Positions 8,391 through 18,391 of a stretch of 64,000 nt of DNA are shown here, piece by piece. Within the stretch, counting starts at the first letter, position 1; the number at the start of each line of letters is the position of its first letter. This DNA is from CAIWHR01 sp963724975 (lineage in GTDB: Bacteria; Pseudomonadota; Gammaproteobacteria; Burkholderiales; Casimicrobiaceae): positions 1 to 64,000 of the forward strand of contig CAVRXB010000007.1 of assembly GCA_963724975.1 (NCBI GenBank), given 5' to 3'. Made by a program: the position numbers and the translations under genes. The notes below the pieces were generated by a model, which did not search any database, had not been told where the DNA came from, and saw only the letters and a program-made list of their open reading frames with translations.

Positions 8391-9662
8391 TCACGCGTTC
8401 GAAGATTGCGTGGCGGGACGCGCTGCCCCGGCGGGCGTTGCCGCGTCGGCGGGACGTGCCGGGCTCGCAATGCCGTCGTCGCGGAACATCTGCTTGATGC
8501 CGCGGATCGCCTGGCGCGTGCGCGACTCGTTCTCGATCATTGCAAAACGGACGTAATCGTCGCCGAACTCGCCGAAACCGATCCCGGGGGACACCGAGAC
8601 CTTCGCAGCGGTCAAGAGTCGCTTCGTGAATTCGAGCGAGCCGCCTTCGCGATAGGCGGCGGGAATCTTCGCCCATACGTACATCGACGCTTTCGGGTTG
8701 TCGACTGGCCACCCGGCCTCGTGCAGTCCCTTGACCAGGACGTCGCGCCGCTTCTGGTAGCGCATCGCGATCTCGGCAACGCAATCCTGCGGGCCTTCGA
8801 GGGCCGCAATGGCCGCGACCTGGATCGGCGTGAACGTGCCGTAGTCGTGGTAACCCTTGATCCGCGCGAGCGCGTTGACGAGATCCTTGTTGCCGACCAT
8901 GAAGCCGATCCGCCAGCCGGCCATGTTGTAGCTCTTCGACATCGTGAAGAATTCGACGGCGACGTCGCGTGCCCCGGCGACTTGCATGATCGACGGCGCG
9001 CGCCAGCCGTCGAAACAGATATCGGCATACGCGAGGTCGTGGACGACGTAGATGCCGTGCTCGCGCGCGAGCGCGACGATCTTCTCGAAGAACGGCAGTT
9101 CGACGCACTGCGCGGTCGGATTCGACGGGAAGTTGATGATCAGCATCTTGGGCTTCGGAAAGCTCGTGAGGATCGTCCGCTCGAGCTCCACGAAGAAATC
9201 GCCGTCGGGCGTCATCGGCACGTGCCGGATGTCCGCGCCCGCGATGACGGGACCATAAATGTGGATCGGATAGCTCGGATTGGGAACGAGCACTGAGTCG
9301 CCGCGATTCAGCGTCGCCAGCGCAAGGTGCGCGATGCCCTCCTTCGAGCCGATGGTGACGATCGCTTCGGTCTCCGGATCGAATTCGACGCCGTAGCGGC
9401 GCTCGTACCAGTGGCAAACCGCGCGCCGCAGCCGCGGGATGCCCTTCGACACCGAGTAGCCATGCGTGTCCGGCCGGCTGACGGTCTCGATCAGCTTGTC
9501 GACGATGTGCTTGGGTGTCGGGCCATCGGGGTTGCCCATCCCGAAATCGATGATGTCCTCGCCGCGGCGGCGCGCGGCCATCTTGAGCTCGTAGGTGATG
9601 TTGAAGACGTACGGCGGCAGGCGCGTCAAGCGCGCGAACTCTTTTTGCAGGGAGGGAGGCAT
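8391..9662 (-). CDS. alaC: Alanine transaminase AlaC (class I/II aminotransferase)
   Basis: PLP-dependent transaminase making alanine from pyruvate and glutamate. 423 residues. Key features: GMGNPDGPTP near residue 41, substrate contacts in NFPSNPTAQ, Lys243 in TMSKSYNMAGWRIGF as the cofactor lysine, and a conserved C-terminal arginine region (VRFAMIENESR). The last 25 residues are a low-complexity Ala/Pro tail. It heads the alaC-hom-thrC operon, an arrangement common in betaproteobacteria, and is divergent from a Mth938-type gene. Confidence 0.93.
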   Translation of the reverse strand: MPPSLQKEFARLTRLPPYVFNITYELKMAARRRGEDIIDFGMGNPDGPTPKHIVDKLIETVSRPDTHGYSVSKGIPRLRRAVCHWYERRYGVEFDPETEAIVTIGSKEGIAHLALATLNRGDSVLVPNPSYPIHIYGPVIAGADIRHVPMTPDGDFFVELERTILTSFPKPKMLIINFPSNPTAQCVELPFFEKIVALAREHGIYVVHDLAYADICFDGWRAPSIMQVAGARDVAVEFFTMSKSYNMAGWRIGFMVGNKDLVNALARIKGYHDYGTFTPIQVAAIAALEGPQDCVAEIAMRYQKRRDVLVKGLHEAGWPVDNPKASMYVWAKIPAAYREGGSLEFTKRLLTAAKVSVSPGIGFGEFGDDYVRFAMIENESRTRQAIRGIKQMFRDDGIASPARPADAATPAGAARPATQSSNA

Positions 9663-9722
9663 GCGGGTCCTTCAACGTAAGCGCCCGGAACCGTCCGAGC
9701 GACGCTGCAGCGGGAACACGGG

Positions 9723-9728
9723 TAGAAT
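9723..9728 (+). promoter_or_regulatory. Possible -10 element (TAGAAT)
   Basis: TAGAAT lies 38 bases before the ATG of the Mth938-domain gene in the 103-base divergent spacer with alaC. No good -35 hexamer was found at 16-18 bases upstream, so this is weak. Confidence 0.3.
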
Positions 9729-9765
9729 CCTAGCCGATTGAAACACTTACCGCAATGCATCATCG

Positions 9766-10134
9766 ATGAAATTCCACCTGTCGACGCCGTCGGGCAACGT
9801 CATCACGGGCGAGGGTCCAGGCTGGATCCGCGTCGGCGCGCAGGAATATCGCTCCGGCATCGTGCTGACCGCGGACACTGTGGCGCCCGAGTGGGCGAAG
9901 GAAGGATTCGACGCGCTGACCGAGGCGGATTTCGCCGGACTGCTCGCTCACTCGCCCGAGATCGTTCTGCTGGGTACCGGCAGCACGCTGCGGTTTCCGC
10001 ATCCTCGTCTCATGCGTGCGCTTACTGAGGCGCAGGTGGGCATCGAAGTCATGGACACACCCGCGGCGTGCCGGACGTTCAACATCCTGGCCGCCGAGGG
10101 ACGCAAGATCGTTGCCGCGCTGATCGTCGCTTGA
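9766..10134 (+). CDS. Mth938-like domain protein (DUF498)
   Basis: Small protein of 122 residues with a single Mth938/DUF498 domain. Characteristic segments are GPGWIRVGAQEYRSGIVL, EIVLLGTGSTLRFPH and IEVMDTPAACRTFNILAAEGRKIVAALI, the last being the most conserved part of the family. The family has no firmly assigned reaction; eukaryotic members include a complex I assembly factor. It is divergent from alaC and convergent with the following MaoC gene. Confidence 0.88.
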   Translation: MKFHLSTPSGNVITGEGPGWIRVGAQEYRSGIVLTADTVAPEWAKEGFDALTEADFAGLLAHSPEIVLLGTGSTLRFPHPRLMRALTEAQVGIEVMDTPAACRTFNILAAEGRKIVAALIVA

Positions 10135-10146
10135 TTGGATCGCTGT

Positions 10147-10566
10147 TCAGAGCGCGTCGGTGACCAACACCCGGCCTTTCGCGCCCACCGCAGTCCGGCC
10201 GTCCGCGCCCTTGATCCGGCCGCGCAGCTCGACGACGTCGCCAGCGAGCTTGGCGTTCGGCGTCACGCGGACGATCAGCCATTCGAGCAGAATCGTCTCA
10301 TCGGCGAATATCGGTTTCTTGAAGCGCTGCCAGAATTCGAGGCCGAGCATCGCGCCGCGTTTGGAAAAATGCTTCGCCGTCAGCGCGAGCAGCAGCGCCG
10401 TCGTGTGTGGTCCGCTCGCGATCAGTCGTCCGAATCGCGTGCCGGCGGCGAAATCGGCATCGTGATGCACCGGGTTATCGTCGCCGACTCCGCGTGCAAA
10501 GCCGGCCACGAGCTCGGGCGTGAGCGTCACTTCAGCCGAAAAACGTTCGCCGGGTCGCGCGCGCAT
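10147..10566 (-). CDS. MaoC-like hot-dog dehydratase
   Basis: A 139-residue hot-dog fold protein resembling (R)-specific enoyl-CoA hydratases. The hydratase motif is visible as GDDNPVHHDADFAAGTRFG, containing the Asp and His used in catalysis, followed by ASGPHTTALL. GGGAGG four bases before the ATG at 10566 decides that start; an upstream ATG at 10608 would add 14 residues without family support. The C-terminal strand pattern (VVELRGRIKGADGRTAVGAKGRV) fits the fold. Substrate unknown. Confidence 0.87.
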   Translation of the reverse strand: MRARPGERFSAEVTLTPELVAGFARGVGDDNPVHHDADFAAGTRFGRLIASGPHTTALLLALTAKHFSKRGAMLGLEFWQRFKKPIFADETILLEWLIVRVTPNAKLAGDVVELRGRIKGADGRTAVGAKGRVLVTDAL

Positions 10567-10645
10567 GAAGCCTCCCGCTCTGTCGATTGTGTCGCCGAGT
10601 GTGTCCATGACCAAAGCCTACCCCAACATGTGCGCAACGGCTATT

Positions 10646-12081
10646 TCATCTCCAGCGGCATCCGGTATCGGTGACCGTGTCGAACACGAGGAACGGCACG
10701 GCGAGCAATCCCATCGCCGCATACGCATCGCGGCAGTCGGGCTGCTCCGCTTTCTGGATCGCCTTCCCAAGTTTCGATACCGGCTCCGGCGGCGGAGCAT
10801 CGAGATTGAAGATTCCCTTGCGCCCGCTCGATCGGCCGATCTCCGGACCCTGCTCTTTCCTCGTTGCTTCGAGGTTGAACCGCGGCGCCTGGCCCGGCGG
10901 CGGCACAACGCCCACCGGTGGCGACGCACGCGGCTTGAAGATATCGTCCGGATCCTCGCCAAACTTGAGACGCGGCGACGGCTCGGCGCGGGCGCGTCGC
11001 GCGGAGGCGCAGTCGCGGGTCGTGCCGGCTCGAGATCACGCGCGGGCGGTCGTTGGGATTCCACGCGCGGCGATTCCGGTGATGTGGATTGGGGCGCAGC
11101 GGGCGCGGCAGGCGCCGGTTGTGCGGTCGGTGCCTGGTCGACCGGGCGCGGCGCCGTACGTTCCGCGCGTGGTGGGGCCGCCGGCGTCGTGGCGGGTGGC
11201 GCAAGGACCGGCGGAGCTTGGGGCACCGGCGCAGTCGTTTCGGGAATGAGCGGGCGAGGCGCTTCCGGCACGAAACGCGGGAGTTGTTCCTCGAGCGGAG
11301 CGATCACCGGCGGCGGCGCAACGGGCGACAAGGGCTCTAGCTTCGTTTCCGGCTCGACCACCGGAGGCGTTTCGCGCTCGATCTTGGGCGGAGCAGCGAG
11401 GGGTGCCTCCGGTGCGGGCGACGGTGTTTCGACGACGGGCGCCTTCTCCGGCTCGGCGGCCGGACGCACGCGTGGTGTCGCGGGCGGAGGGGTGGATGGG
11501 GGCGCGGGCCGTGGCACTGCGGCGGGCGACGCCGGCGTTACCGCCGGTTCCACCGCTGGTTCCACGCTTTGGCGCGGCGCTTCGAGTTCGACGCGCGGGA
11601 TCGTCTCCTCCAGCAGCTCGCGCGGCAACGCCTCTTCGCGTCGCAGCTCGATCGCCTTGTCGACGATCTCCGGCGCACCTCGATCGAGACTTGGCAACGA
11701 TTCGATCGCAGGAGTTTCCGGCAGTGGCAATGCACCTGCCGCCTGCGGCGTTTGCGGCGCGGGCTCAACCGCAGGTGCCGGCGCCACGTCGCGTCGCGTT
11801 GGCGTTGGCTGCGTCGGCGCTCCCGGCCGTGGCGTCGGCGCCGACTCGCCTCCTCCCGCCTGCGCACCGGGCGCGACCTTCACGCGATAGCTGAAATCGG
11901 GCAGATACGGCGCCAGCGTGGCTTCGAGGTCTTGCGCGCGCCAGCCGGCGCCGCGTTCCGCCGTGCCGAAGAGCAGCACGAGCAGGATATGCAGCAGCAT
12001 CGACAGCAGCACGAACTGCGCAAGCGACGGCTCCGAAACCGTGCGCGCGCGGCGACTCGTGCTGAATGCGGATGTCCTCAT
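10646..12081 (-). pseudogene. Proline-rich TonB-like inner-membrane protein, frameshifted
   Basis: The reading starts with a short basic stretch and one membrane helix (QFVLLSMLLHILLVLLFG), followed by about 350 residues dominated by Pro, Ala and Glu. This topology, a cytoplasmic stub, an anchor and a long extended periplasmic region, resembles TonB or TolA. Near 10960-10985 the frame breaks by one base. The other frame supplies a conserved-looking tail with FNLEATRKEQGPEIGR and a final segment containing CRDAYAAMGLLAVPFLVFDTVTDTGCRW, ending at 10646. Restoring one base gives about 478 residues. No ExbB/ExbD genes are adjacent. The start at 12081 has no strong ribosome-binding site and could lie slightly upstream. 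Confidence 0.7.
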
Positions 12082-12220
12082 GGAAACCGGAGGGTGCTCC
12101 ACAGCGAACACCTCGCAACGGCGCTGCAGAAAGATACGGGAGGAACCGCAAACGTTAGGACATGCCGCGCGCGAACGCAACCTCGGTCGTCACGCGGTCA
12201 TCGCGTTCGCACGCCCTTCG

Positions 12221-13057
12221 TTACTCACCCATTTGCAGCAGCGTGCCGTGCTCTCGCGCATGGCGCACGGACCACGCAAAAAAGGCCGCGCCGAGCGCCA
12301 GATACACGACATTCAGGACCGCCGCCGTCCAGAATGCGTCCCATCGGAACTCGCCGTGCAGCAAGACGCCGCGCATCCCTTCGAACACGTGCGCCGACGG
12401 CGTGACCCGTGCAATCGCCTGCATCCAGCCGGGCAGCACGTCGATGGGGTAGTAGACCCCCGAGATGGGAGCGACGATGAAGATCGCCGCCCATGCCAGC
12501 TCCTCGGCGCCAAGACCGAGGCGCATGATCATGCCGGACATCGCAAGCCCGATCGCCCAACCGAACACGAGCAGATTGGCGAAGAACGCGAGCAGCGGAA
12601 TGCCGAGCGAGAAGATCGAGTAGCGGAACAAAATCCATGCAAAGATGCACGCGCCGCCGACGCCGATCAGCGCACGCACCACGCTCATCGCCAGCTGTCC
12701 GGCGATGTATTCGGGCAGCGTCAGCGGCGAGACGAAGAGGTTGCCGAGATTGCGCGCATAAAGCTCCTCGATGAACGTGAGCGATACGCCGAGCTGGCCT
12801 CGAAAGAGCACGTCCCACAGCAGCACGGCGCCGATGAAAAAGCCGGGCGCGTCCTTTAGAAAGTTGTTGGTCGGCGCGAGATAGAGCGTAACGAACGCCC
12901 ACACCACCATCGTCACCGTCGGGTAGTACATCATCGACACGACGCGGGTCCACGATTTCAGTATCAGATAGGCGTGTCGCCGCAGCACCGCGCGTATGCG
13001 GCGCAGCGAAGCGATTGCGCCCGTGTCGAGGACGATCGCATGCGCCGGATTGGTCAC
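12221..13057 (-). CDS. ABC-2 type transporter permease
   Basis: Six-helix membrane subunit of an ABC-2 exporter, about 278 residues. The N-terminal amphipathic stretch and SWTRVVSMMYYPTVTMVVWAF open the first helix; the final part has the usual YYPIDVLPGWMQAIARVTPSAHVFEGMR motif before the last helix. The GTG start overlaps the stop of the ATPase gene (GTGA), so the two are coupled. Exported substrate unknown; relatives include drug, polysaccharide and Nod-factor exporters. Confidence 0.9.
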   Translation of the reverse strand: MTNPAHAIVLDTGAIASLRRIRAVLRRHAYLILKSWTRVVSMMYYPTVTMVVWAFVTLYLAPTNNFLKDAPGFFIGAVLLWDVLFRGQLGVSLTFIEELYARNLGNLFVSPLTLPEYIAGQLAMSVVRALIGVGGACIFAWILFRYSIFSLGIPLLAFFANLLVFGWAIGLAMSGMIMRLGLGAEELAWAAIFIVAPISGVYYPIDVLPGWMQAIARVTPSAHVFEGMRGVLLHGEFRWDAFWTAAVLNVVYLALGAAFFAWSVRHAREHGTLLQMGE

Positions 13058-13836
13058 CACGTCGCAACCTCTTCGGCAGCGCCGCCCGCGACTCGCTCGT
13101 CGGTGCGGCCGCGCGCGATGTCAAGAAATACCTCCTCCAGGTTGCCGCGGCCGTACCGCGCAAGCAGCTCCTGCGGCGAGCCCTGGTCGACGAGGAGACC
13201 CGCGCGCAGCATGATGACGTCGTCGCACATGCGCTCGACCTCGCCCATGTGGTGCGAGGCGAGAAGCATCGTGCAGCTGGTGCGGCGCTGATACTGCTCG
13301 AGGTACGTGCGCATCCGGTCGCCGATGTCCGGGTCGAGCGACGCCGTGGGCTCGTCCAGCAGCAGCACCTCGGGCTCGTTGATGACTGCCTTGGCAAGCG
13401 ACACTCGCGTGCGCTGTCCCGCCGACAGGTTGCCGTACGGCCGTTTCAGCAGCAGCGTAAGGTCGAAATCGGTGGCGACCCTGTCGATGCGCTCGCGCGC
13501 ATTGCGCACGCCGTAGAGATCGGCCACCACCGCCAGGTTCTCGCGCACGGTGAGCCGCTTCGGCAGATCGACGTAGGGCGACGTGAAGTTGAGCCGCGGC
13601 AGCACGCTATGACGTTGCGACGGCATCTCCGCGCCCAATACGGTGACACGCCCCGAGGTCGGCGTCAGCACGCCCAGCAGCATCGAAAGTGTTGTCGTCT
13701 TGCCGGCGCCGTTGCCGCCAAGAAGCGCCGTCGTCGTGCCGCGCCGCACGCAAAACGAAATGCCCTTCACCGCCTCGACGTCGCCGTAGGACTTCCTGAG
13801 ATCGGCGACAACAATGGCGGCGTCGGCGGGATTCAT
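13054..13836 (-). CDS. ABC-2 type transporter ATP-binding protein
   Basis: A 260-residue ATPase with Walker A (GGNGAGKTT), signature NLSAGQRTRVSLAKA, Walker B (LLLDEPTASLD) and the switch His (LLASHHMGEVERM). The order ATPase then permease, with overlapping ends, is typical of two-component ABC-2 exporters. It is the first gene of the pair. Confidence 0.93.
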   Translation of the reverse strand: MNPADAAIVVADLRKSYGDVEAVKGISFCVRRGTTTALLGGNGAGKTTTLSMLLGVLTPTSGRVTVLGAEMPSQRHSVLPRLNFTSPYVDLPKRLTVRENLAVVADLYGVRNARERIDRVATDFDLTLLLKRPYGNLSAGQRTRVSLAKAVINEPEVLLLDEPTASLDPDIGDRMRTYLEQYQRRTSCTMLLASHHMGEVERMCDDVIMLRAGLLVDQGSPQELLARYGRGNLEEVFLDIARGRTDERVAGGAAEEVATW

Positions 13837-13993
13837 TGGCGGTTCGGCGCCGGCCCATTGGGCTTGCGTGCCGCAATTGTAGCGGACGCGCGATGCGCTC
13901 CGCTTCGGCGCGTGCGCCGAAAGGCCCTAAAAAGTGAGCTGATCGACGCCGTCGACGAGACCGCAAGACCTGGCTACAAACCCTAGCGGGCCG

Positions 13994-14698
13994 TCAGCAC
14001 TGCACCGTCTGCTTGCAGAATTGCGCGAGCTCGCGCACAACAGTCGAGCTGCCGACCGGCACCTTTGCCCTGCCCTGCCCGTATTCCATGCCGAGCTTGA
14101 AATCGTATTTGGCGAAGAAACGGTCGAACTGCTCGGCGCCTACCGTGCCGAGCGCGGACAAGCCGTCGGTGGACGTATCGTAGTCGAGCAGAATCGCAGC
14201 CAGCGGCTGCGGCGCAGGACCCGCCAGCACGCGCGCGCCGTTCGCCGGATCGTAGACGCTATGGTCGGCGCAACAATGGATCACGTGCGCGTCGGAGGTC
14301 GGTGATTTCTGCGGCTGGTAGCGGATGAACGAGATGTCGCGCGTCGGGTAGGCGAGCTGGTGCGCGCAGATCGCCGAGAAAGCGACCACCGTGCGTCCCG
14401 GGCCGACGCCGCCGTCCCACGCGTACGTTGTGCCATCCTCGCGCCGCAACGTCGACGCCGCGGTGACCGGTCGCGCCAGACGCAACAGAAAGCAAGGCGT
14501 GCCCACGTACGGATAATGGAAGACGTAATTAGTCTCGGCCTCGAGCGTCGCGGCCTTTACCGGCGCCCCGTGCCTGTCGACCAGGCGCGTCCGTTCGTAA
14601 AGTCGCGGCGGGGTGCTCGCCCATGCGTGCGGCAGTGCGCCAATGCCGGCGGCACTCGACAGCGCCGCGCACGATTCGAGAAACTTCCGCCGTTCCAT
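13994..14698 (-). CDS. Tat-exported Rieske [2Fe-2S] protein
   Basis: About 234 residues. The N-terminus MERRKFLESCAALSSAAGIGALPHAWA carries a twin-arginine motif (RRKFL) and a cleavable hydrophobic region, suggesting export already folded. The Rieske ligands are CAH in AICAHQLAYPT and CxxH in HCCADHSVYDP, separated by the usual loop. There is no adjacent cytochrome b or oxygenase subunit, so this is a free-standing soluble electron carrier of unknown partner. The start at 14698 is chosen from the Tat signal; the longer frame upstream is noise. Confidence 0.85.
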   Translation of the reverse strand: MERRKFLESCAALSSAAGIGALPHAWASTPPRLYERTRLVDRHGAPVKAATLEAETNYVFHYPYVGTPCFLLRLARPVTAASTLRREDGTTYAWDGGVGPGRTVVAFSAICAHQLAYPTRDISFIRYQPQKSPTSDAHVIHCCADHSVYDPANGARVLAGPAPQPLAAILLDYDTSTDGLSALGTVGAEQFDRFFAKYDFKLGMEYGQGRAKVPVGSSTVVRELAQFCKQTVQC

Positions 14699-14780
14699 CC
14701 TCGCCTCCGTGCGAATGCACCGGGCAGCACGCTCGTTGCACCGGCGTCCTCCTATTGTACCGAGACCGATTGGTTCGGCA

Positions 14781-15314
14781 CTAGCGCGGATCGCGATCCC
14801 GTCGCTCGATCGCCGGCGGTGCTGAAGCGAACAGCTGGAGCTCCTCACCGTCGTCGGCGAGCCGGACCTGTCGCTCGTAGGCGAAGCCCAACCTGCCGAG
14901 AAGCTTGATCGAATCTGCATTGTGCGACGAGACGACTGCCACGATGCGCGACAAACCGAGCGCGCGCGCAAACGCCAACGTCGCTGTTGCCGCCTCGAGT
15001 CCGAAACCCCGTGAGCGGTATGGTGGCAGGAACGCGAAACCGATGTCGACGTCGTCGAGCGTATCCCGCTTGATGAGTCCGCAGATGCCGATCGGGATGC
15101 GTGAGCTTTTCAATTCGACCAGATAGAGGCCGAAGCCGTGGTTGCGGTAGCTCGCGATCGGCCCGGCGAGGATATACGCGCGCGCGGCCGCCAGCGTGCG
15201 AACGCCGCGATCGGTGACATTGCGGATGAAAGCGGGATCGTTGAGCTGCGCGACGATGAACTCGGCGTCGTCCTCGGTCAGCTCGCGCAGGTTGAGACGT
15301 TCGGTCGCGAGCAC
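14781..15314 (-). CDS. GNAT acetyltransferase (RimJ/RimL-like)
   Basis: N-acetyltransferase of the RimJ/RimL group, about 177 residues. ATERLNLRELTEDDAEFIVAQLND opens the domain, and the acetyl-CoA pyrophosphate loop is visible as PPYRSRGFGLEAA. It follows the deacetylase gene on the same strand. The likely start is the GTG at 15314, just inside the end of the deacetylase region; no ribosome-binding site is evident, so translation may depend on the upstream gene. The acetylated target is unknown. Confidence 0.82.
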   Translation of the reverse strand: MLATERLNLRELTEDDAEFIVAQLNDPAFIRNVTDRGVRTLAAARAYILAGPIASYRNHGFGLYLVELKSSRIPIGICGLIKRDTLDDVDIGFAFLPPYRSRGFGLEAATATLAFARALGLSRIVAVVSSHNADSIKLLGRLGFAYERQVRLADDGEELQLFASAPPAIERRDRDPR

Positions 15315-15327
15315 GTGCCCGCGGTTG

Positions 15328-16254
15328 TCAGGGAGCGACAAGAAGCTCGCGAACGTGCTCGGCGACGCTGCGGCCGAGCGCGCTGAGCGCGTAGCCGCCT
15401 TCGAGCGTCGAGATGATCCGCCCCTGCGCATGTGTGCGGGCCACGGCGACCAGCTCGCGCGTGACCCACGCATAATCGGCGTCGGTGAGCTCGAGGCCGG
15501 CAAGCGGATCTTCGCGGTGCGCGTCGAATCCGGCCGAAACGTAGAGCAATTGAGGACGATGTCTTTCGAGCGCAGGCAACCAGTGATCACGCACCGCCGC
15601 CCGGAAAGCAGCGCTGCCGCTGCCCGCCGCGAGCGGAATGTTGACCATGTTCGGCCCGAGCTGCTCCAGGCCAGAATACGGATAGAGCGGATGCTGAAAG
15701 GTGGACACCATCAGCACGCGCGGGTCGGCGGCGAAGATTTCCTCGGTGCCGTTACCGTGGTGGACATCGAAGTCGATGATAGCGACGCGCTCGATGCCGC
15801 ACGCCGCGAGTGCGTGCGCCGCACCGACGGCGACGTTGTTGAAAAGACAGAAGCCCATCGCTCGATTGTGCTCGGCATGGTGCCCTGGCGGCCTGACCGC
15901 GCAGAACGCGGTCTTGCATTCGCCGCGCACGACCATTTCCGTGGCCAGCACGAGCGCACCCGCGGCATGGCGCGCGGCCGTCAGCGAATCCGGACACATC
16001 GCGGTATCGGGATCGATGTAATGGAGCCCGCTGGCCGGGCTTTCGGCTTCGAGACTCGCGAGATAGCCTTCGCCGTGGACGCGCGCGAGTTGCTCGTGCG
16101 TGGCCGCCGGCGCTTCCCGGTGTTGCAGGTAACTGTCGAGCCCCGAGCTGATCAGACGGTCGCCAATAGCACGCAGCCGATCCGGACATTCCGGGTGATA
16201 CGGCCCCATGTCGTGGAGGAGCGAGGATGGGTGGGTGATGTAGGCGGTCGGCAC
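15328..16254 (-). CDS. Histone deacetylase family protein
   Basis: Zinc deacetylase of the HDAC/acetoin-utilization superfamily, 308 residues. Signature residues are present: RPPGHHAEHNRAMGFCLFNN (tandem catalytic His), IIDFDVHHGNGTEEIF (zinc Asp and His) and YVSAGFDAHREDPLAGL (second zinc Asp). Bacterial members remove acetyl groups from polyamines, small molecules or proteins. The start is a GTG with a weak ribosome-binding site. It is divergent from moxR and followed by a GNAT acetyltransferase, an opposing activity, which may be coincidental. Confidence 0.93.
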   Translation of the reverse strand: MPTAYITHPSSLLHDMGPYHPECPDRLRAIGDRLISSGLDSYLQHREAPAATHEQLARVHGEGYLASLEAESPASGLHYIDPDTAMCPDSLTAARHAAGALVLATEMVVRGECKTAFCAVRPPGHHAEHNRAMGFCLFNNVAVGAAHALAACGIERVAIIDFDVHHGNGTEEIFAADPRVLMVSTFQHPLYPYSGLEQLGPNMVNIPLAAGSGSAAFRAAVRDHWLPALERHRPQLLYVSAGFDAHREDPLAGLELTDADYAWVTRELVAVARTHAQGRIISTLEGGYALSALGRSVAEHVRELLVAP

Positions 16255-16426
16255 AGGGCTTGCTTCGAAATTTGGGAGCAGGGCGGAGCAACTTGTCGGC
16301 TACGACAGCGCCTAACGCTCATCCGGCCGGCAGATCGGCTGAATAGAGTGTAGCCGCTGCCCGTCGGTCGTGACTAGAGCGGCCCTTCCCAGTACAGTAC
16401 CCGCGCCCCCACAACCGGATCCTCCA

Positions 16427-17386
<960 letters not shown>

Positions 17387-17392
17387 GGGCAT

Positions 17393-18391
17393 TTGATTAC
17401 CGCGCGCGCCATCGAGTTGAGACGCTCGCCGCGCGAGTCCTGGCGCACGCGCTATCGGCAGCGGCTCTTCCGCACGCAGCCAGGCGACCGCGACGCCGTC
17501 ATCCTGCGGCACAGCCGGATCTACATTCTTCCTACTCGTCGCGGCCTTGCGATGTTCGGCATGATCGCGATCATGTTGCTCACTTCGCTCAATTACGCAC
17601 TGTCGCTCGGTTTCGTCGCGACATTTTTGCTGGCCGGGCTCGCTGCGGCCGCGTTGCTGCATACGTTTCGCAATCTCGCCGGCATCGAGCTCGCGCCACT
17701 CGCGGCCGGCGAGACATTTGCGGGCGGGACGCTCCCATTCACGCTGGCGATCGCGGGGAGCGCAAGCGCGCGCACTGCGATAACCCTGGCCGCCGGCGGC
17801 AGCCTCGCCGTCACCGTCGACGTCATCCCCGATACGGCAGTGCCGGTGACGCTCGAGGTCCCGGCGCCCAAGCGCGGGCGCGTCGCCCTCGGACGCGTGA
17901 CGTTGTCGTCGGATTTTCCCGTGGGCCTTTGGCGCGGCTGGGCCTACGTCCACTTCCCGCTCGCGGGTGTCGTGTTTCCCGCGCCCGAAGCGGACGCGCC
18001 GCCGCTCCCGGCCGGCTATCAAGGCGAGAACGCGCACAGCGAGTCGCGCGACGGCGATGCCGACCTGTCGGGGTTGCGAAGCTACCAGCCGGGTGATCCG
18101 CTGCAGCGTGTCGCCTGGAAGGCAGTCGCGCGCGGCGCGGGCTGGCACACCAAACATTTCGAAGGGGGCGGCAGCCTCGGACCGGCCGAGCTCCTGTGGC
18201 AGTCGTTGCCGCACGCACTCGGCGTCGATGCGCGCATCGCGCGCCTTACAGCCTGGGTGCTCGCCGCCGAGCGCGTCGCACGTCCGTTTGCGCTTCACGT
18301 TCCCGGAATGACGCTGCCCGCGGGACAGGGACGCGAGCATCGGCGGGCTGCGCTCACCGCGCTCGCGATGCTGCCGGATTCCTTGCCATGA
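17393..18391 (+). CDS. DUF58 domain protein
   Basis: 332 residues with two adjacent membrane helices near the N-terminus (MFGMIAIMLLTSLNYALSLGFVATFLLAGLAAAALL) and a C-terminal DUF58/vWA-like domain marked by LSGLRSYQPGDPLQRVAWKAVARG. The partner of MoxR proteins. The start is the TTG at 17393 with AGGGG before it, seven bases after the moxR stop; no ATG exists before the helices. It ends in an ATGA overlap with the transglutaminase gene. Confidence 0.9.
   Translation: MITARAIELRRSPRESWRTRYRQRLFRTQPGDRDAVILRHSRIYILPTRRGLAMFGMIAIMLLTSLNYALSLGFVATFLLAGLAAAALLHTFRNLAGIELAPLAAGETFAGGTLPFTLAIAGSASARTAITLAAGGSLAVTVDVIPDTAVPVTLEVPAPKRGRVALGRVTLSSDFPVGLWRGWAYVHFPLAGVVFPAPEADAPPLPAGYQGENAHSESRDGDADLSGLRSYQPGDPLQRVAWKAVARGAGWHTKHFEGGGSLGPAELLWQSLPHALGVDARIARLTAWVLAAERVARPFALHVPGMTLPAGQGREHRRAALTALAMLPDSLP

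Noticed and set aside
15328..16254. HDAC plus GNAT as a new acetylation switch system
   Set aside because: They only share strand and proximity; each family is common and no shared regulator or substrate is visible.
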